From Candidatus Moraniibacteriota bacterium (GTDB taxonomy: Bacteria; Patescibacteriota; Minisyncoccia; Moranbacterales; GWC2-37-73): a DNA stretch of 6,366 nt. The notes beneath the pieces were generated by a model that saw nothing but the letters and a program-made list of their open reading frames with translations, searched no databases and was not told the DNA's origin. The stretch is from assembly GCA_003510895.1 (NCBI GenBank), contig DOKE01000028.1, positions 2,682-9,047 on the forward strand, in the 5' to 3' direction. Within the stretch, counting starts at the first letter, position 1. Every line of letters starts with the position of its first letter. Of the stretch, positions 1 to 6,117 are shown in pieces. The position numbers and the translations under genes were made by a program.

Positions 1-20
1 GCTTTTGTGTTATAAGTGAA

Positions 21-49
21 TTGACTAAGGATGTCTTTTTTGATAACCT
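21..49 (+). promoter_or_regulatory. Putative promoter of the tRNA-Cys/tRNA-Leu unit
   Basis: TTGACT at 21-26 is followed by a 17-nt spacer and TAACCT at 44-49. A TG at 41-42, one base before the -10 box, makes it an extended -10. The expected start is near 56, which leaves a leader of about 24 nt before tRNA-Cys. The -10 box is only a moderate match; the call rests on spacing, position and the TG extension. Confidence 0.5.
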
Positions 50-79
50 TACGAGGTATTTGAAATGTTTTTTGAGAAT

Positions 80-150
80 GGTCGCGTGGCCGAGTGGTTA
101 GGCAAGAGTCTGCAAAACTCTCTACTCCGGTTCAATTCCGGACGCGACCT
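80..150 (+). tRNA. tRNA-Cys (anticodon GCA)
   Basis: A complete cloverleaf can be drawn. The acceptor stem GGTCGCG (80-86) pairs perfectly with CGCGACC (143-149). The D stem is GCC/GGC (89-91 with 101-103). The anticodon stem is AGAGT/ACTCT (105-109 with 117-121), with loop CTGCAAA and anticodon GCA at 112-114. The T stem is TCCGG/CCGGA with loop TTCAATT (126-142). The discriminator is U (150), as expected for cysteine tRNA. No CCA is encoded, so a nucleotidyltransferase must add it. A 49-nt spacer leads to tRNA-Leu, so the two are probably co-transcribed. The gene converges on the minus-strand operon. Confidence 0.96.
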
Positions 151-199
151 CAAATTTTTTAAACCAACTCATAGAGGAAGAAACAGAAAAAAGAAATAA

Positions 200-282
200 G
201 GGCGGATGGCGAAATGGTATACGCTCGACACTTAAAATGTCGCACCGGAAACGGTATGAGGGTTCGAGTCCCTCTCCGCCCA
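200..282 (+). tRNA. tRNA-Leu (anticodon UAA)
   Basis: This is a class II tRNA. The acceptor stem GGGCGGA (200-206) pairs with TCCGCCC (275-281), and the discriminator is A (282). The D stem is GCG/CGC (209-211 with 222-224). The anticodon stem is CGACA/TGTCG (226-230 with 238-242) with anticodon TAA at 233-235. The long variable arm is ACCG/CGGT closed by a GAAA tetraloop (244-255), which is typical of tRNA-Leu. The T arm is GAGGG-TTCGAGT-CCCTC (258-274). No CCA is encoded. The anticodon loop is uninterrupted, although tRNA-Leu(UAA) is a classic site for group I introns. The uracil-DNA glycosylase gene on the other strand ends 10 bp away, and no clear terminator separates the converging transcripts. 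Confidence 0.96.
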
Positions 283-292
283 CATCGTAAAT

Positions 293-877
293 TTATGCAT
301 CTTTTTTAATTTTTTTCAAAATAGCGGGGATTTTTTTGAAATCTTTATGAAATAATACGCGATTTTTTTTGTTGATGCGCGCGGCTGCTGGGTGATAAAG
401 CGGAAATATGTTTAGTTTGCCGATTTTTTCAATATTGATATGAATAATTTGACCATGCGTCTCAGAAATTTTGGCAGTTGGCAGAAAATAATTAAGAGCA
501 TATTTTCCCAAAGTAATAATAATCTTAGGGTTAATAATTTTAAGTTGTTTTTCTAGCCAGAGCCAACATATATTTATTTCTTCCGGCAATGGGTCGCGGT
601 TTTCTGGCGGACGACATTTGCAAATATTGGTAATATAAATATTTTCGCGCTTGATATGTATATCTGCGAGCATTTTATCTAATATTCTGCCACTGCTGCC
701 AACAAAAGGTTGACCGGTTTCATCTTCTTTTTCTCCGGGCGCTTCTCCGATAAAAAGAATTTCCGCATCGGCGTTTCCTTCGCCAGGAACAATGCGGTTG
801 CAGCCAGGGCGAAGAGCGCAAGCTGAACAGCGAGACATTTCCTCGTTTAATTTATTTAATTTTTCTTGTTTGGACAT
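293..877 (-). CDS. Uracil-DNA glycosylase, family 4 (Fe-S type)
   Basis: Removes uracil from DNA, arising from cytosine deamination or dUMP misincorporation, as the first step of base-excision repair. The 194-aa protein has the family 4 signature. C17 and C20 (CSAC) with C88 (KCRPP) and C104 match the four cysteine ligands of the 4Fe-4S cluster, with a 16-residue step between the last two. Motif 1 is GEAPGEKED (44-52), followed by GQPFVG (55-60), whose Phe stacks on uracil. Motif 2 is HPAAA, with H162. The lysine-rich C-terminus (KKIKK) could contact DNA; that is inference. It is the last gene of the operon, with a 5-bp gap after the metallophosphoesterase stop and two genes after nfo, whose enzyme acts on its product. 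No Shine-Dalgarno precedes the ATG at 877. Length is normal for the family. Nothing looks broken. Confidence 0.93.
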   Translation of the reverse strand: MSKQEKLNKLNEEMSRCSACALRPGCNRIVPGEGNADAEILFIGEAPGEKEDETGQPFVGSSGRILDKMLADIHIKRENIYITNICKCRPPENRDPLPEEINICWLWLEKQLKIINPKIIITLGKYALNYFLPTAKISETHGQIIHINIEKIGKLNIFPLYHPAAARINKKNRVLFHKDFKKIPAILKKIKKDA

Positions 878-882
878 AAACT

Positions 883-1416
883 TTAAGACTTCAGTTCGTT
901 TACTATAATCAATTTGAATTTGTCATCAAGACTATCCCATATTGCAAATGTCGGCTGATAAATTTGATTGGCGACATTGCCGGGATTAAGCATTTCGCAT
1001 TTTCTGGTTGATCCATCCTTAAATGATTCAACTATTTCTGTCCAGGGCTTGTGCGTGTGTCCGTAAAAAACAAAATTAAATCTTCCGCTTTCCGCCAATT
1101 TTTTGGCGTATTCAGGAAAATGGACGAAAGCCATTTTTTTGTTGGCGATTTCCACCTCGCCGTGCGTTCGGAAAAATTTGAAATTCCAAAATTCTTTTTG
1201 ATCGAAATATTGATCGGCGCAATGTCCGCGGTCCATATTGCCGAAACTGACAAATATGTCGCCGGAAAAATTGTCCCGGAAAAATTTCAAAGTTTCCACT
1301 TCCGCCACGTCTCCGCAATGGATTATTTTTTCAACATTATTTTCCCGACAATAATCCAAAACCTTTTTGATGTTAGCAATATTGTCGTGAGTGTCGGAGA
1401 TGATAGCGAGTTTCAT
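883..1416 (-). CDS. YfcE/MJ0936-family metallophosphoesterase
   Basis: A 177-aa calcineurin-like phosphoesterase with a two-metal active site. Visible motifs are SDTHDN (D8, H10), CGDV (D36), GNMD (N60), H99, and GHTHKPW (H120, H122), followed by NPGN (144-147). The family includes small phosphodiesterases active on model substrates, but the natural substrate is generally unknown, so none is assigned. The residue after H99 is Phe, where relatives usually have Gly (HG). The start is firm: the ATG overlaps the nfo stop as ATGA (1413-1416), which suggests translational coupling, and the frame begins directly with the first beta strand (MKLAIISDTHDN). It sits between nfo and the uracil glycosylase, so a role in processing nucleotides or DNA ends is conceivable but is only inferred from position. 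Confidence 0.9.
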   Translation of the reverse strand: MKLAIISDTHDNIANIKKVLDYCRENNVEKIIHCGDVAEVETLKFFRDNFSGDIFVSFGNMDRGHCADQYFDQKEFWNFKFFRTHGEVEIANKKMAFVHFPEYAKKLAESGRFNFVFYGHTHKPWTEIVESFKDGSTRKCEMLNPGNVANQIYQPTFAIWDSLDDKFKLIIVNELKS

Positions 1417-2285
1417 ATTTTTTCGGTTCGTATTTTCTCGCGAAAGGATTTTAGGAGGTTGATATCTTCCATAACTTTTTCGTGTTCGGTTTCGAGGATC
1501 ATATCGATATTATTTTTTTCAGCAAAAGCGACAATTTTTTGAAAAGCTTCTTTGTCAATTAACCCTTTGCCTATATGTTCGTGGCGATCCTTGTGTGATC
1601 CGCAGTCGGTCATTGAATCATTGCAATGAATGAGTTTTATTTTTTCCAAACCAATTTCCTGGTCTATTTTTGTCAGAGTATTTTTGAAATCTCGCCAATC
1701 ATATCCGGAAGCGAAAGAGTGTTGCGTGTCCAGACAAATTCCGGAAAGTTTCGGATGAGCGACGCCTTGAATAATTTCAGCTATTTGAGAAAATGTCGCG
1801 CCGATTATTTTTCCCGCTCCGGCGCTGTTTTCGATGAGCAATTCCGCCGATCCAGTATAGCCGGCCAGGGTTTTTTTCAACATTTCAATAGTTTTTTCGG
1901 TGGCGTCTTTTTCGGAAAGTTCTCCGGCGCTGCCCAGATGAGTCATCACATATTTGGCGCCCAAAAGACTGGCGCGTTCCAATTCGTCACGAACGACACT
2001 GATGCTGCCATAGCGGATTCGATTATTAGCGGAAGCGAAGTTGATGTAGTAGGGAGTATGGATATAAATAGCTTGCAGCTTGCAGCTTTTGGCTTGTAGC
2101 TTAAATTCCTGAATTAATTCAGGAATTAATTCAGGAATTAATTCAGGGGCTTTGCCGCCTTGTGGGGAACGAGTGAAAATCTGCATTGCTTCACAACCTA
2201 AATCCGCCGCTCTTTCAGGAGCTTTATCTATTCCTCCGGCAATGGAAATATGACAACCGATGTTCATATGAATAGTATAAAACAT
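1413..2285 (-). CDS. nfo: Endonuclease IV (AP endonuclease)
   Basis: Cuts DNA 5' of abasic sites and removes 3'-blocking groups; it acts directly after uracil-DNA glycosylase in base-excision repair. It is a TIM-barrel enzyme with three zinc ions. All nine metal ligands of the E. coli enzyme can be placed (numbering from the first Met): H76, H116, E152, D186, H189, H220, D233, H235, E265, in motifs IHTPYY, THLGS, IENSAG, LDTQHS, HCND, KDRHEHIG and LETEHE. The coordinates give the longest frame (290 aa). The family normally begins just before IGxHxS, so translation more likely starts at Met7 (codon 2265-2267), giving 284 aa. Neither start has a Shine-Dalgarno. Residues about 47-72 are encoded by two tandem repeats, yet the distance between the first conserved His (H12) and H76 is only 2 residues more than in E. 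coli. The fold should therefore be intact. Confidence 0.94.
   Translation of the reverse strand: MFYTIHMNIGCHISIAGGIDKAPERAADLGCEAMQIFTRSPQGGKAPELIPELIPELIQEFKLQAKSCKLQAIYIHTPYYINFASANNRIRYGSISVVRDELERASLLGAKYVMTHLGSAGELSEKDATEKTIEMLKKTLAGYTGSAELLIENSAGAGKIIGATFSQIAEIIQGVAHPKLSGICLDTQHSFASGYDWRDFKNTLTKIDQEIGLEKIKLIHCNDSMTDCGSHKDRHEHIGKGLIDKEAFQKIVAFAEKNNIDMILETEHEKVMEDINLLKSFREKIRTEKI
2071..2102. repeat. Degenerate 7-bp tandem repeat inside nfo
   Basis: On the plus strand the units are GCTTGCA, GCTTGCA, GCTTTTG, GCTTGTA and a partial GCTT, about 4.6 copies starting at 2071, 2078, 2085, 2092 and 2099. In nfo they encode KLQAKSCKLQA just before the metal ligand H76. The frame stays open. It lies 8 bp from the 12-bp repeat, so two different tandem repeats adjoin in one helix region. 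Confidence 0.8.
2111..2146. repeat. Perfect 12-bp x 3 tandem repeat inside nfo
   Basis: Three identical copies of GAATTAATTCAG lie at 2111-2122, 2123-2134 and 2135-2146. Each contains the 10-bp palindrome GAATTAATTC, and with the flanking CCT the stretch 2108-2123 is a 16-bp perfect palindrome. The unit length is a multiple of three, so it adds ELIP-type peptide units (ELIPELIPELIQ) without breaking the frame. Copy number could vary by slippage. Confidence 0.92.
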
Positions 2286-2290
2286 AAAGA

Positions 2291-2304
2291 AGAAAGCAGA
2301 AAGC
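2291..2304. repeat. Direct repeat of a 7-mer upstream of nfo
   Basis: AGAAAGC occurs twice head to tail (2291-2297, 2298-2304) in the short nrnA-nfo intergenic space. Read on the minus strand it is GCTTTCT twice, sharing the GCTT start and 7-bp period of the repeat inside nfo. It occupies the place where a ribosome binding site for nfo would be expected. It could be chance. Confidence 0.45.
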
Positions 2305-2309
2305 TCTGT

Positions 2310-3269
2310 CTAAACTATTTTCCAGCCTTCTTCTGTTTCGATAAGTTTGCCTTTTACGGTGAATCCGCTGGCTAATTTGTGTCCGCCGCCGCCGAATTTG
2401 TGGGCGATTTCAGAAACATCCACATTTTTGTATTCCTCGCTGCGTAAACTTCCTTTAATGGATCCGTCTTCTCTCTCGGAAAGAATAAGTGAAAATTTTG
2501 TTCCCGGAACAGTGTTAAGAATGGAAGCTACCTGGCCAATATCTTCAGTGGAAGCATTGCAAGTTTGGATATCTTCTTTTGTCAGAACAGTTGAAATCAT
2601 TCCGTTTCTCGGATTTATCTTGGCTTTTTCAAAAGCGATGCCCCAGAGCTTGAGAGTGGACATTTTTTTGTTGGCAAAAGTGGATTCTATTATTTTAGAA
2701 AAAGAGGCGCCTCTTTTCATCAGATCGGAAGAAATTTCCATAACTTTTGTGGTGGTGTTGGAGTGCTGAAAATTTCCAGTGTCTGACAAGATTCCAATCA
2801 TCAAATAAGTTGCCATAATTCTGGTTATTTCAATTTTGGCAAAGGTAAAGAAATTATAGATTATTTCGCAAGCGGATGATTTGGAAGAATCTATAATTTT
2901 TATATCCGCATTGATGGTTATGTCCGGATGATGATCAACGATGGCGGTAACTGTGTCGGAAGAAATATTTTGAACTATTTCATTAAAGCCTCTCTCCACA
3001 CTGTCGCATCCGATGATGGCGTCATAGGAAGTGATATTTAAATTTTCCGGTTTTTGAAATCTTTCTTTGGAAAGATCAGTCAAAAAAAGAGGGAAGTCGT
3101 CTTTGCAGGCTATGTCGACTTTTTTTCCCAGGCTTTGGATATATTCTTTCAACGCTAAAACCGATCCGGCAGTGTCTCCATCTGGACCGGAGTGAGCGAC
3201 AAGAAGAATCTTGCCGGATTTTTTTATAACATATAGCAGTGTGTTGAATTCAGTAACAAAGGATCGCAT
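2310..3269 (-). CDS. nrnA: DHH/DHHA1 phosphoesterase, NrnA-like (oligoribonuclease / pAp phosphatase)
   Basis: A 319-aa cytoplasmic phosphoesterase of the RecJ-like DHH superfamily. NrnA proteins degrade 2-5-nt RNA oligomers and may also dephosphorylate pAp. Visible motifs are HSGPDGDTAGS (H26, D30, D32), GCDS (D89), the eponymous DHH (112-114), SDTGNF (D163), and at the C-terminus the DHHA1 substrate-binding motif GGGGH (293-297). Length matches NrnA (about 310-320 aa), and the extra domains of RecJ nuclease are absent. The order infB-rbfA-nrnA is also seen in Firmicutes, which supports the call. It lies 49 bp after rbfA, and nfo follows after 24 bp. The ATG at 3269 has no Shine-Dalgarno, but a short inverted repeat abuts it. 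A c-di-AMP/pGpA phosphodiesterase role is possible within this family. Confidence 0.88.
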   Translation of the reverse strand: MRSFVTEFNTLLYVIKKSGKILLVAHSGPDGDTAGSVLALKEYIQSLGKKVDIACKDDFPLFLTDLSKERFQKPENLNITSYDAIIGCDSVERGFNEIVQNISSDTVTAIVDHHPDITINADIKIIDSSKSSACEIIYNFFTFAKIEITRIMATYLMIGILSDTGNFQHSNTTTKVMEISSDLMKRGASFSKIIESTFANKKMSTLKLWGIAFEKAKINPRNGMISTVLTKEDIQTCNASTEDIGQVASILNTVPGTKFSLILSEREDGSIKGSLRSEEYKNVDVSEIAHKFGGGGHKLASGFTVKGKLIETEEGWKIV

Positions 3270-3312
3270 AAGCGTCTTGAGAAGAAAATAAAAAAAAATA
3301 ATTGTAACGCTT
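3270..3312 (-). promoter_or_regulatory. Possible mRNA hairpin abutting the nrnA start
   Basis: In the rbfA-nrnA gap, AAGCGT (3307-3312, minus strand) can pair with ACGCTT (3270-3275), which ends at the base before the nrnA ATG. A U-G pair extends the stem to 7 bp. The loop of about 29 nt is almost all A/T on the DNA, including a run of nine T on the minus strand. It could limit ribosome access to nrnA. The loop is long and the stem short, so support is weak. Confidence 0.3.
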
Positions 3313-3318
3313 TTTGTT

Positions 3319-3648
3319 TTAGATTTCCAAAAGTATTTTTTCTATTTTGTCAGCTGCGGCTTCGGTGGTGTCCACCTTAAACACTAATTGAGGCAAAGGT
3401 TTCATTTGGAGCCTTTTGTTTAAGGATCCTTGAAGAGCATAAGTCTCTTTTTTTATGGTTGCAACGACATAGGCAGTTTCTTTTTCCGGAAAAATACTCA
3501 GGAATACACGAGTATAGCGAAGATCGGGAGTGGTGTCAACTTTCGGGATTGTCAAAAAAACTCCAGGCTTGAAACTGACTTCTTTGATCAATATTTCTGA
3601 AATGTGCTTTCTTATCAGAGAATTTATTTTTTCGATTCTTTGAGACAT
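3319..3648 (-). CDS. rbfA: Ribosome-binding factor A
   Basis: A 109-aa KH-fold protein that binds the immature 30S subunit near 16S rRNA helix 1 and helps late small-subunit maturation. The N-terminal helix (RIEKINSLIRKHISEIL) is typical, as is the core TPDLRYTRVFLSIFP (40-54), equivalent to the D-x-x-x-A-x-V-x-x-S segment of RbfA. The C-terminal helix PLPQLVFKVDTT...KIEKIL follows. It is shorter than E. coli RbfA (133 aa), lacking the extended C-terminal tail. Its ATG lies 3 bp after the infB stop codon, so translation is probably coupled to infB, the classic neighbour. No separate Shine-Dalgarno is visible. Confidence 0.93.
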   Translation of the reverse strand: MSQRIEKINSLIRKHISEILIKEVSFKPGVFLTIPKVDTTPDLRYTRVFLSIFPEKETAYVVATIKKETYALQGSLNKRLQMKPLPQLVFKVDTTEAAADKIEKILLEI

Positions 3649-3651
3649 TTT

Positions 3652-5439
3652 TTAGAGTGTTTTCTTTTTCGATTCTTCTATATAACTGAGCAAGATATCG
3701 CCGGTTTTTATTTTAGTATCCCCGTCAAAAACCAATCCGCATTCATTTCCTTTGGAAACTTCATCGGAAGGAATTTTGTTTTGTTGAAGATTGGAAAGTT
3801 TTCCTTTGCCAATAATTTTTTCTCCCCGAATAACTTCAATGAAAGAATTTTTCACTATTTTTCCATCAGTAACTTTTCCTCCCAGAATCATATCTTGTTT
3901 TCCGGTTTTAAAAATAGCTAGAACTTCCATTTTTCCATAGTCGGTTCTGATTATTTCCGGAGGCAAAAGTTCCACCATCATTTTTTTGATTTCTTCAACT
4001 AATTCATAGATGATACGGTACACTTTGACGGTTACTTCATTTGTTTCAGCTAGTCTTTTGGCAACCGGAGTAGGTTGAGTGTTGAATCCGAAAATAATGG
4101 CTTTGCAAGAAGCGGCTAATTTAATATCCGATTCAGTAATGCTGCCGACCCCCATTGCTATATAATTTATAGCGATTTCATCGGATTTTATTGTGGAAAG
4201 AATTTGTTCAATCGCTTCAAGAGATCCCTGCACATCGGATTTTAGAATAATATTAAACTTTTTGACTTTTTCATCCTCAATTTTCTTGATCATATTTTGA
4301 GAAGTGAATCTTTCTCTCTGATCATTGATTCCTTCGGACAGCCCTTTGGATTTTAGTCGGGCAGCTATTTTTCCGTCAGCTACTTGTAAAACATCATTAG
4401 TGTTTGGAGTAGAACCCAGTCCCATAACTGATACTGGGGTGGATGGTCCGGCAGAAGGCAATGTTCTTCCCATAAAATCTTCTATTTTTCTGACTCTTCC
4501 ATAAGTTTTTCCCACAACAATATCTTGTCCAACCTTAAGTGTTCCCGTTTTGATTAAGACTGTCGCCACCGGACCCTTGTTAGGATCAAGATGCGATTCT
4601 AAAACAATTCCCAGCGCGTCTCTCTTTTCGTCAGCCTTGAAATCCTCAACTTCTGCCACAAGAAGAATGCTTTCCAAGAGTTCATCGATTCCGATATTTT
4701 GCTTGGCGCTAACTTCAGCGGAAATATAATTTCCGCCCCATTGTTCAACGAGAATATCGTTATCAGCCAATTCTTGTTTTACTCGTTGGATGTTGGCATC
4801 CGGCTTGTCGACTTTATTGATAGCAATAACTGTTGGAATTTTTTTTTCTTTTAAATATTTTATAACTTCTCTGGTTTGCGGACGCACTCCATCATCGGCG
4901 GCAACAACCAAAACAGCCACATCGGCAATGCTAACGCCTCGTTCTCTCATTCCGGAAAAAGCTTCGTGTCCTGGAGTGTCAACGAAAGTTATGAGCTTGC
5001 CTTTCTTTTTAGTTTGGTAAGCGCTGATGTGCTGGGTTATTCCCCCGGCTTCTTTTTCTGCCACAGAAGCTTTTCTGATGGTGTCTAAAAGAGTGGTTTT
5101 TCCGTGGTCAACGTGTCCAAGGATAGTTACTATAGGCGCTCTGTCTTGGAGATTTTTTCCCGATTCTTTTTCTTTTTTACAAATTTCAATAAGATTTTCC
5201 AATGTCATTGCTTGATTATCGGAAATTTCAACATATTCTTCAGTTTCAAATCCCAGGTCGCTGGCGATAATACTGGCTGTTTCAAAATCAATTTCTTCAT
5301 TAATAGTCGCTAAAATCTTGTTTTTTAGCAGTTCTGTTATAACTTGAGCAACCGGAACATTCAAAAGATCGCTGAATTTTTTTACAGTTACAGTGGAAGG
5401 TATTTTTACAATTTTTTTGGCTTCTTCTGGTTTATTCAT
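3652..5439 (-). CDS. infB: Translation initiation factor IF-2
   Basis: GTPase that delivers fMet-tRNA to the 30S P site and promotes subunit joining. All G motifs are visible: G1 GHVDHGKT (108-115), G2 GITQH (133-137), G3 DTPGH (154-158), G4 NKVD (208-211) and G5 SAK (244-246). Residues about 9-65 form one IF2_N-type domain (KIPSTVTVKKFSDLL...). Domains II and III follow, and the fMet-tRNA-binding C2 domain at the C-terminus keeps the NECG motif. At 595 aa it lacks the long charged N-terminal region of E. coli IF-2 (890 aa), as in many reduced genomes. The start fits the IF2_N boundary; no Shine-Dalgarno is present and the upstream 39 bp are nearly pure A/T. It follows the DUF4446 gene in the same operon. 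nusA, often next to infB, is not in the window. Confidence 0.97.
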   Translation of the reverse strand: MNKPEEAKKIVKIPSTVTVKKFSDLLNVPVAQVITELLKNKILATINEEIDFETASIIASDLGFETEEYVEISDNQAMTLENLIEICKKEKESGKNLQDRAPIVTILGHVDHGKTTLLDTIRKASVAEKEAGGITQHISAYQTKKKGKLITFVDTPGHEAFSGMRERGVSIADVAVLVVAADDGVRPQTREVIKYLKEKKIPTVIAINKVDKPDANIQRVKQELADNDILVEQWGGNYISAEVSAKQNIGIDELLESILLVAEVEDFKADEKRDALGIVLESHLDPNKGPVATVLIKTGTLKVGQDIVVGKTYGRVRKIEDFMGRTLPSAGPSTPVSVMGLGSTPNTNDVLQVADGKIAARLKSKGLSEGINDQRERFTSQNMIKKIEDEKVKKFNIILKSDVQGSLEAIEQILSTIKSDEIAINYIAMGVGSITESDIKLAASCKAIIFGFNTQPTPVAKRLAETNEVTVKVYRIIYELVEEIKKMMVELLPPEIIRTDYGKMEVLAIFKTGKQDMILGGKVTDGKIVKNSFIEVIRGEKIIGKGKLSNLQQNKIPSDEVSKGNECGLVFDGDTKIKTGDILLSYIEESKKKTL

Positions 5440-5478
5440 TAAGTTTTTTTAAAGTAAATGTATTAAATATTTAAAAGT

Positions 5479-5982
5479 TTATATTTTTGTTCCTTTTTGC
5501 AAAGATGCGGCGGCGATAGCTTTTATTTCTTCTTCTGTTAGTTGATATTCTTCGCAAACTCCTTTTTTGATAGGCTTGGAGTAAACACGAGTACCGTCTT
5601 TTGTGTGTAAAGAAGAAATAACAACGCCGGAATTTTTCCCATCCAAGAGGGCAACCACAAAGCTTTGATTTCCACCGATATCTTTGAAAGGATTGAAGCG
5701 AATAACACTAAATTTGTGCAAACTTTTCATAGACAATGTGTGGATTTGGTTGGAAATTTCAAACAATTCTTGAATTTCCTTGTCCACCTGCTTTATGTCT
5801 TGAACATTTTTGAGTATAACGGACTCAATATCGGTAACTTTTTTTCCTGAAAAAATAATCTCGTTTTTCTTATTGATATTTCTAATTTTAAAAAGCGCCA
5901 CAATTGACAATGCTGTCGCAAGCAAGCCAAAAAAGGCGATAACTAAAAATAAAATTGTATTTGGATTTCCGATTGAAAACAT
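5479..5982 (-). CDS. DUF4446 family membrane-anchored protein
   Basis: A 167-aa protein of unknown function. Residues 9-31 form one hydrophobic segment followed by KIRNINKKN, so the C-terminal part is probably cytoplasmic. Residues about 48-88 look helical and may be a coiled coil (alternating hydrophobics in VILKNVQDIKQVDKEIQEL). The conserved domain begins at VIRFNPFKDIGGNQSF (93-108) and continues with ALLD, GVVISSLH and TRVYSKPI, the core I recognise as DUF4446. No catalytic residues can be named. It is the first gene of the operon, with the only convincing Shine-Dalgarno (GAGGA) and a strong promoter close upstream. Placement before infB gives no clear functional hint. Confidence 0.85.
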   Translation of the reverse strand: MFSIGNPNTILFLVIAFFGLLATALSIVALFKIRNINKKNEIIFSGKKVTDIESVILKNVQDIKQVDKEIQELFEISNQIHTLSMKSLHKFSVIRFNPFKDIGGNQSFVVALLDGKNSGVVISSLHTKDGTRVYSKPIKKGVCEEYQLTEEEIKAIAAASLQKGTKI

Positions 5983-5988
5983 CAGCTT

Positions 5989-5993
5989 TCCTC
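5989..5993 (-). promoter_or_regulatory. Shine-Dalgarno of the DUF4446 gene
   Basis: GAGGA on the minus strand lies 6 nt before the ATG at 5982. This fixes the start and is the only clear ribosome binding site among the seven operon genes. Confidence 0.65.
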
Positions 5994-6011
5994 ATAGTAG
6001 TTACTTCCAGG

Positions 6012-6040
6012 AATATAGCACTTATCTTCCTTTATGTAAA
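6012..6040 (-). promoter_or_regulatory. Main promoter of the seven-gene operon
   Basis: On the minus strand, TTTACA (6035-6040) matches the -35 box in 5 of 6 positions. It is followed by a 17-nt spacer and TATATT (6012-6017), also 5 of 6. The expected start is near 6005, giving a 5' leader of about 23 nt that holds the GAGGA site. The A/T tract at about 6049-6065, just upstream, could act as an UP element. This is a sigma70-type promoter by eye. Confidence 0.72.
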
Positions 6041-6044
6041 GGAA
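6027..6044. repeat. 18-bp inverted repeat over the operon -35 box (candidate operator)
   Basis: TTCCTTTA (6027-6034) and TAAAGGAA (6037-6044) are perfect inverse complements separated by TG. The repeat covers the -35 element and part of the spacer of the operon promoter, a common place for a dimeric repressor. It has no adjacent T-run on either strand in the transcript direction, so a terminator is unlikely. No regulator gene is present in the window. Confidence 0.5.
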
Positions 6045-6081
6045 AATCCATTTTTTTTAAAAATATCCGCAGTTTTTAAAG

Positions 6082-6110
6082 TTGACAAATAAGTCGATTT
6101 TTACTAGTTT
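6082..6110 (+). promoter_or_regulatory. Promoter of the tRNA-like RNA
   Basis: A perfect TTGACA (6082-6087), a 17-nt spacer, and TAGTTT (6105-6110). Start 7-8 nt downstream would fall at 6117-6118, the same place where the tRNA-like acceptor stem begins. It is divergent from the operon promoter; the two -35 boxes are about 42 bp apart. Confidence 0.62.
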
Positions 6111-6117
6111 TTAGTTA

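Noticed and set aside
151..199. Terminator between tRNA-Cys and tRNA-Leu, suggested by a run of six T
   Set aside because: No hairpin precedes the T-run other than the tRNA itself, so co-transcription is more likely.
1051..1542. Plus-strand reading frame of 163 codons opposite the metallophosphoesterase and nfo
   Set aside because: It lies fully antisense to two genes with clear catalytic motifs, has a composition typical of a complementary shadow (rich in F, S, I) and no recognisable domain. The other plus-strand frames at 1626-2099, 2347-2769 and 3604-3921 were rejected for the same reason.
5463..5474. 12-bp palindrome TTAAATATTTAA between the DUF4446 gene and infB
   Set aside because: Made only of A and T in a very AT-rich gap; such palindromes are expected by chance and it has no GC stem or T-run context for a terminator.
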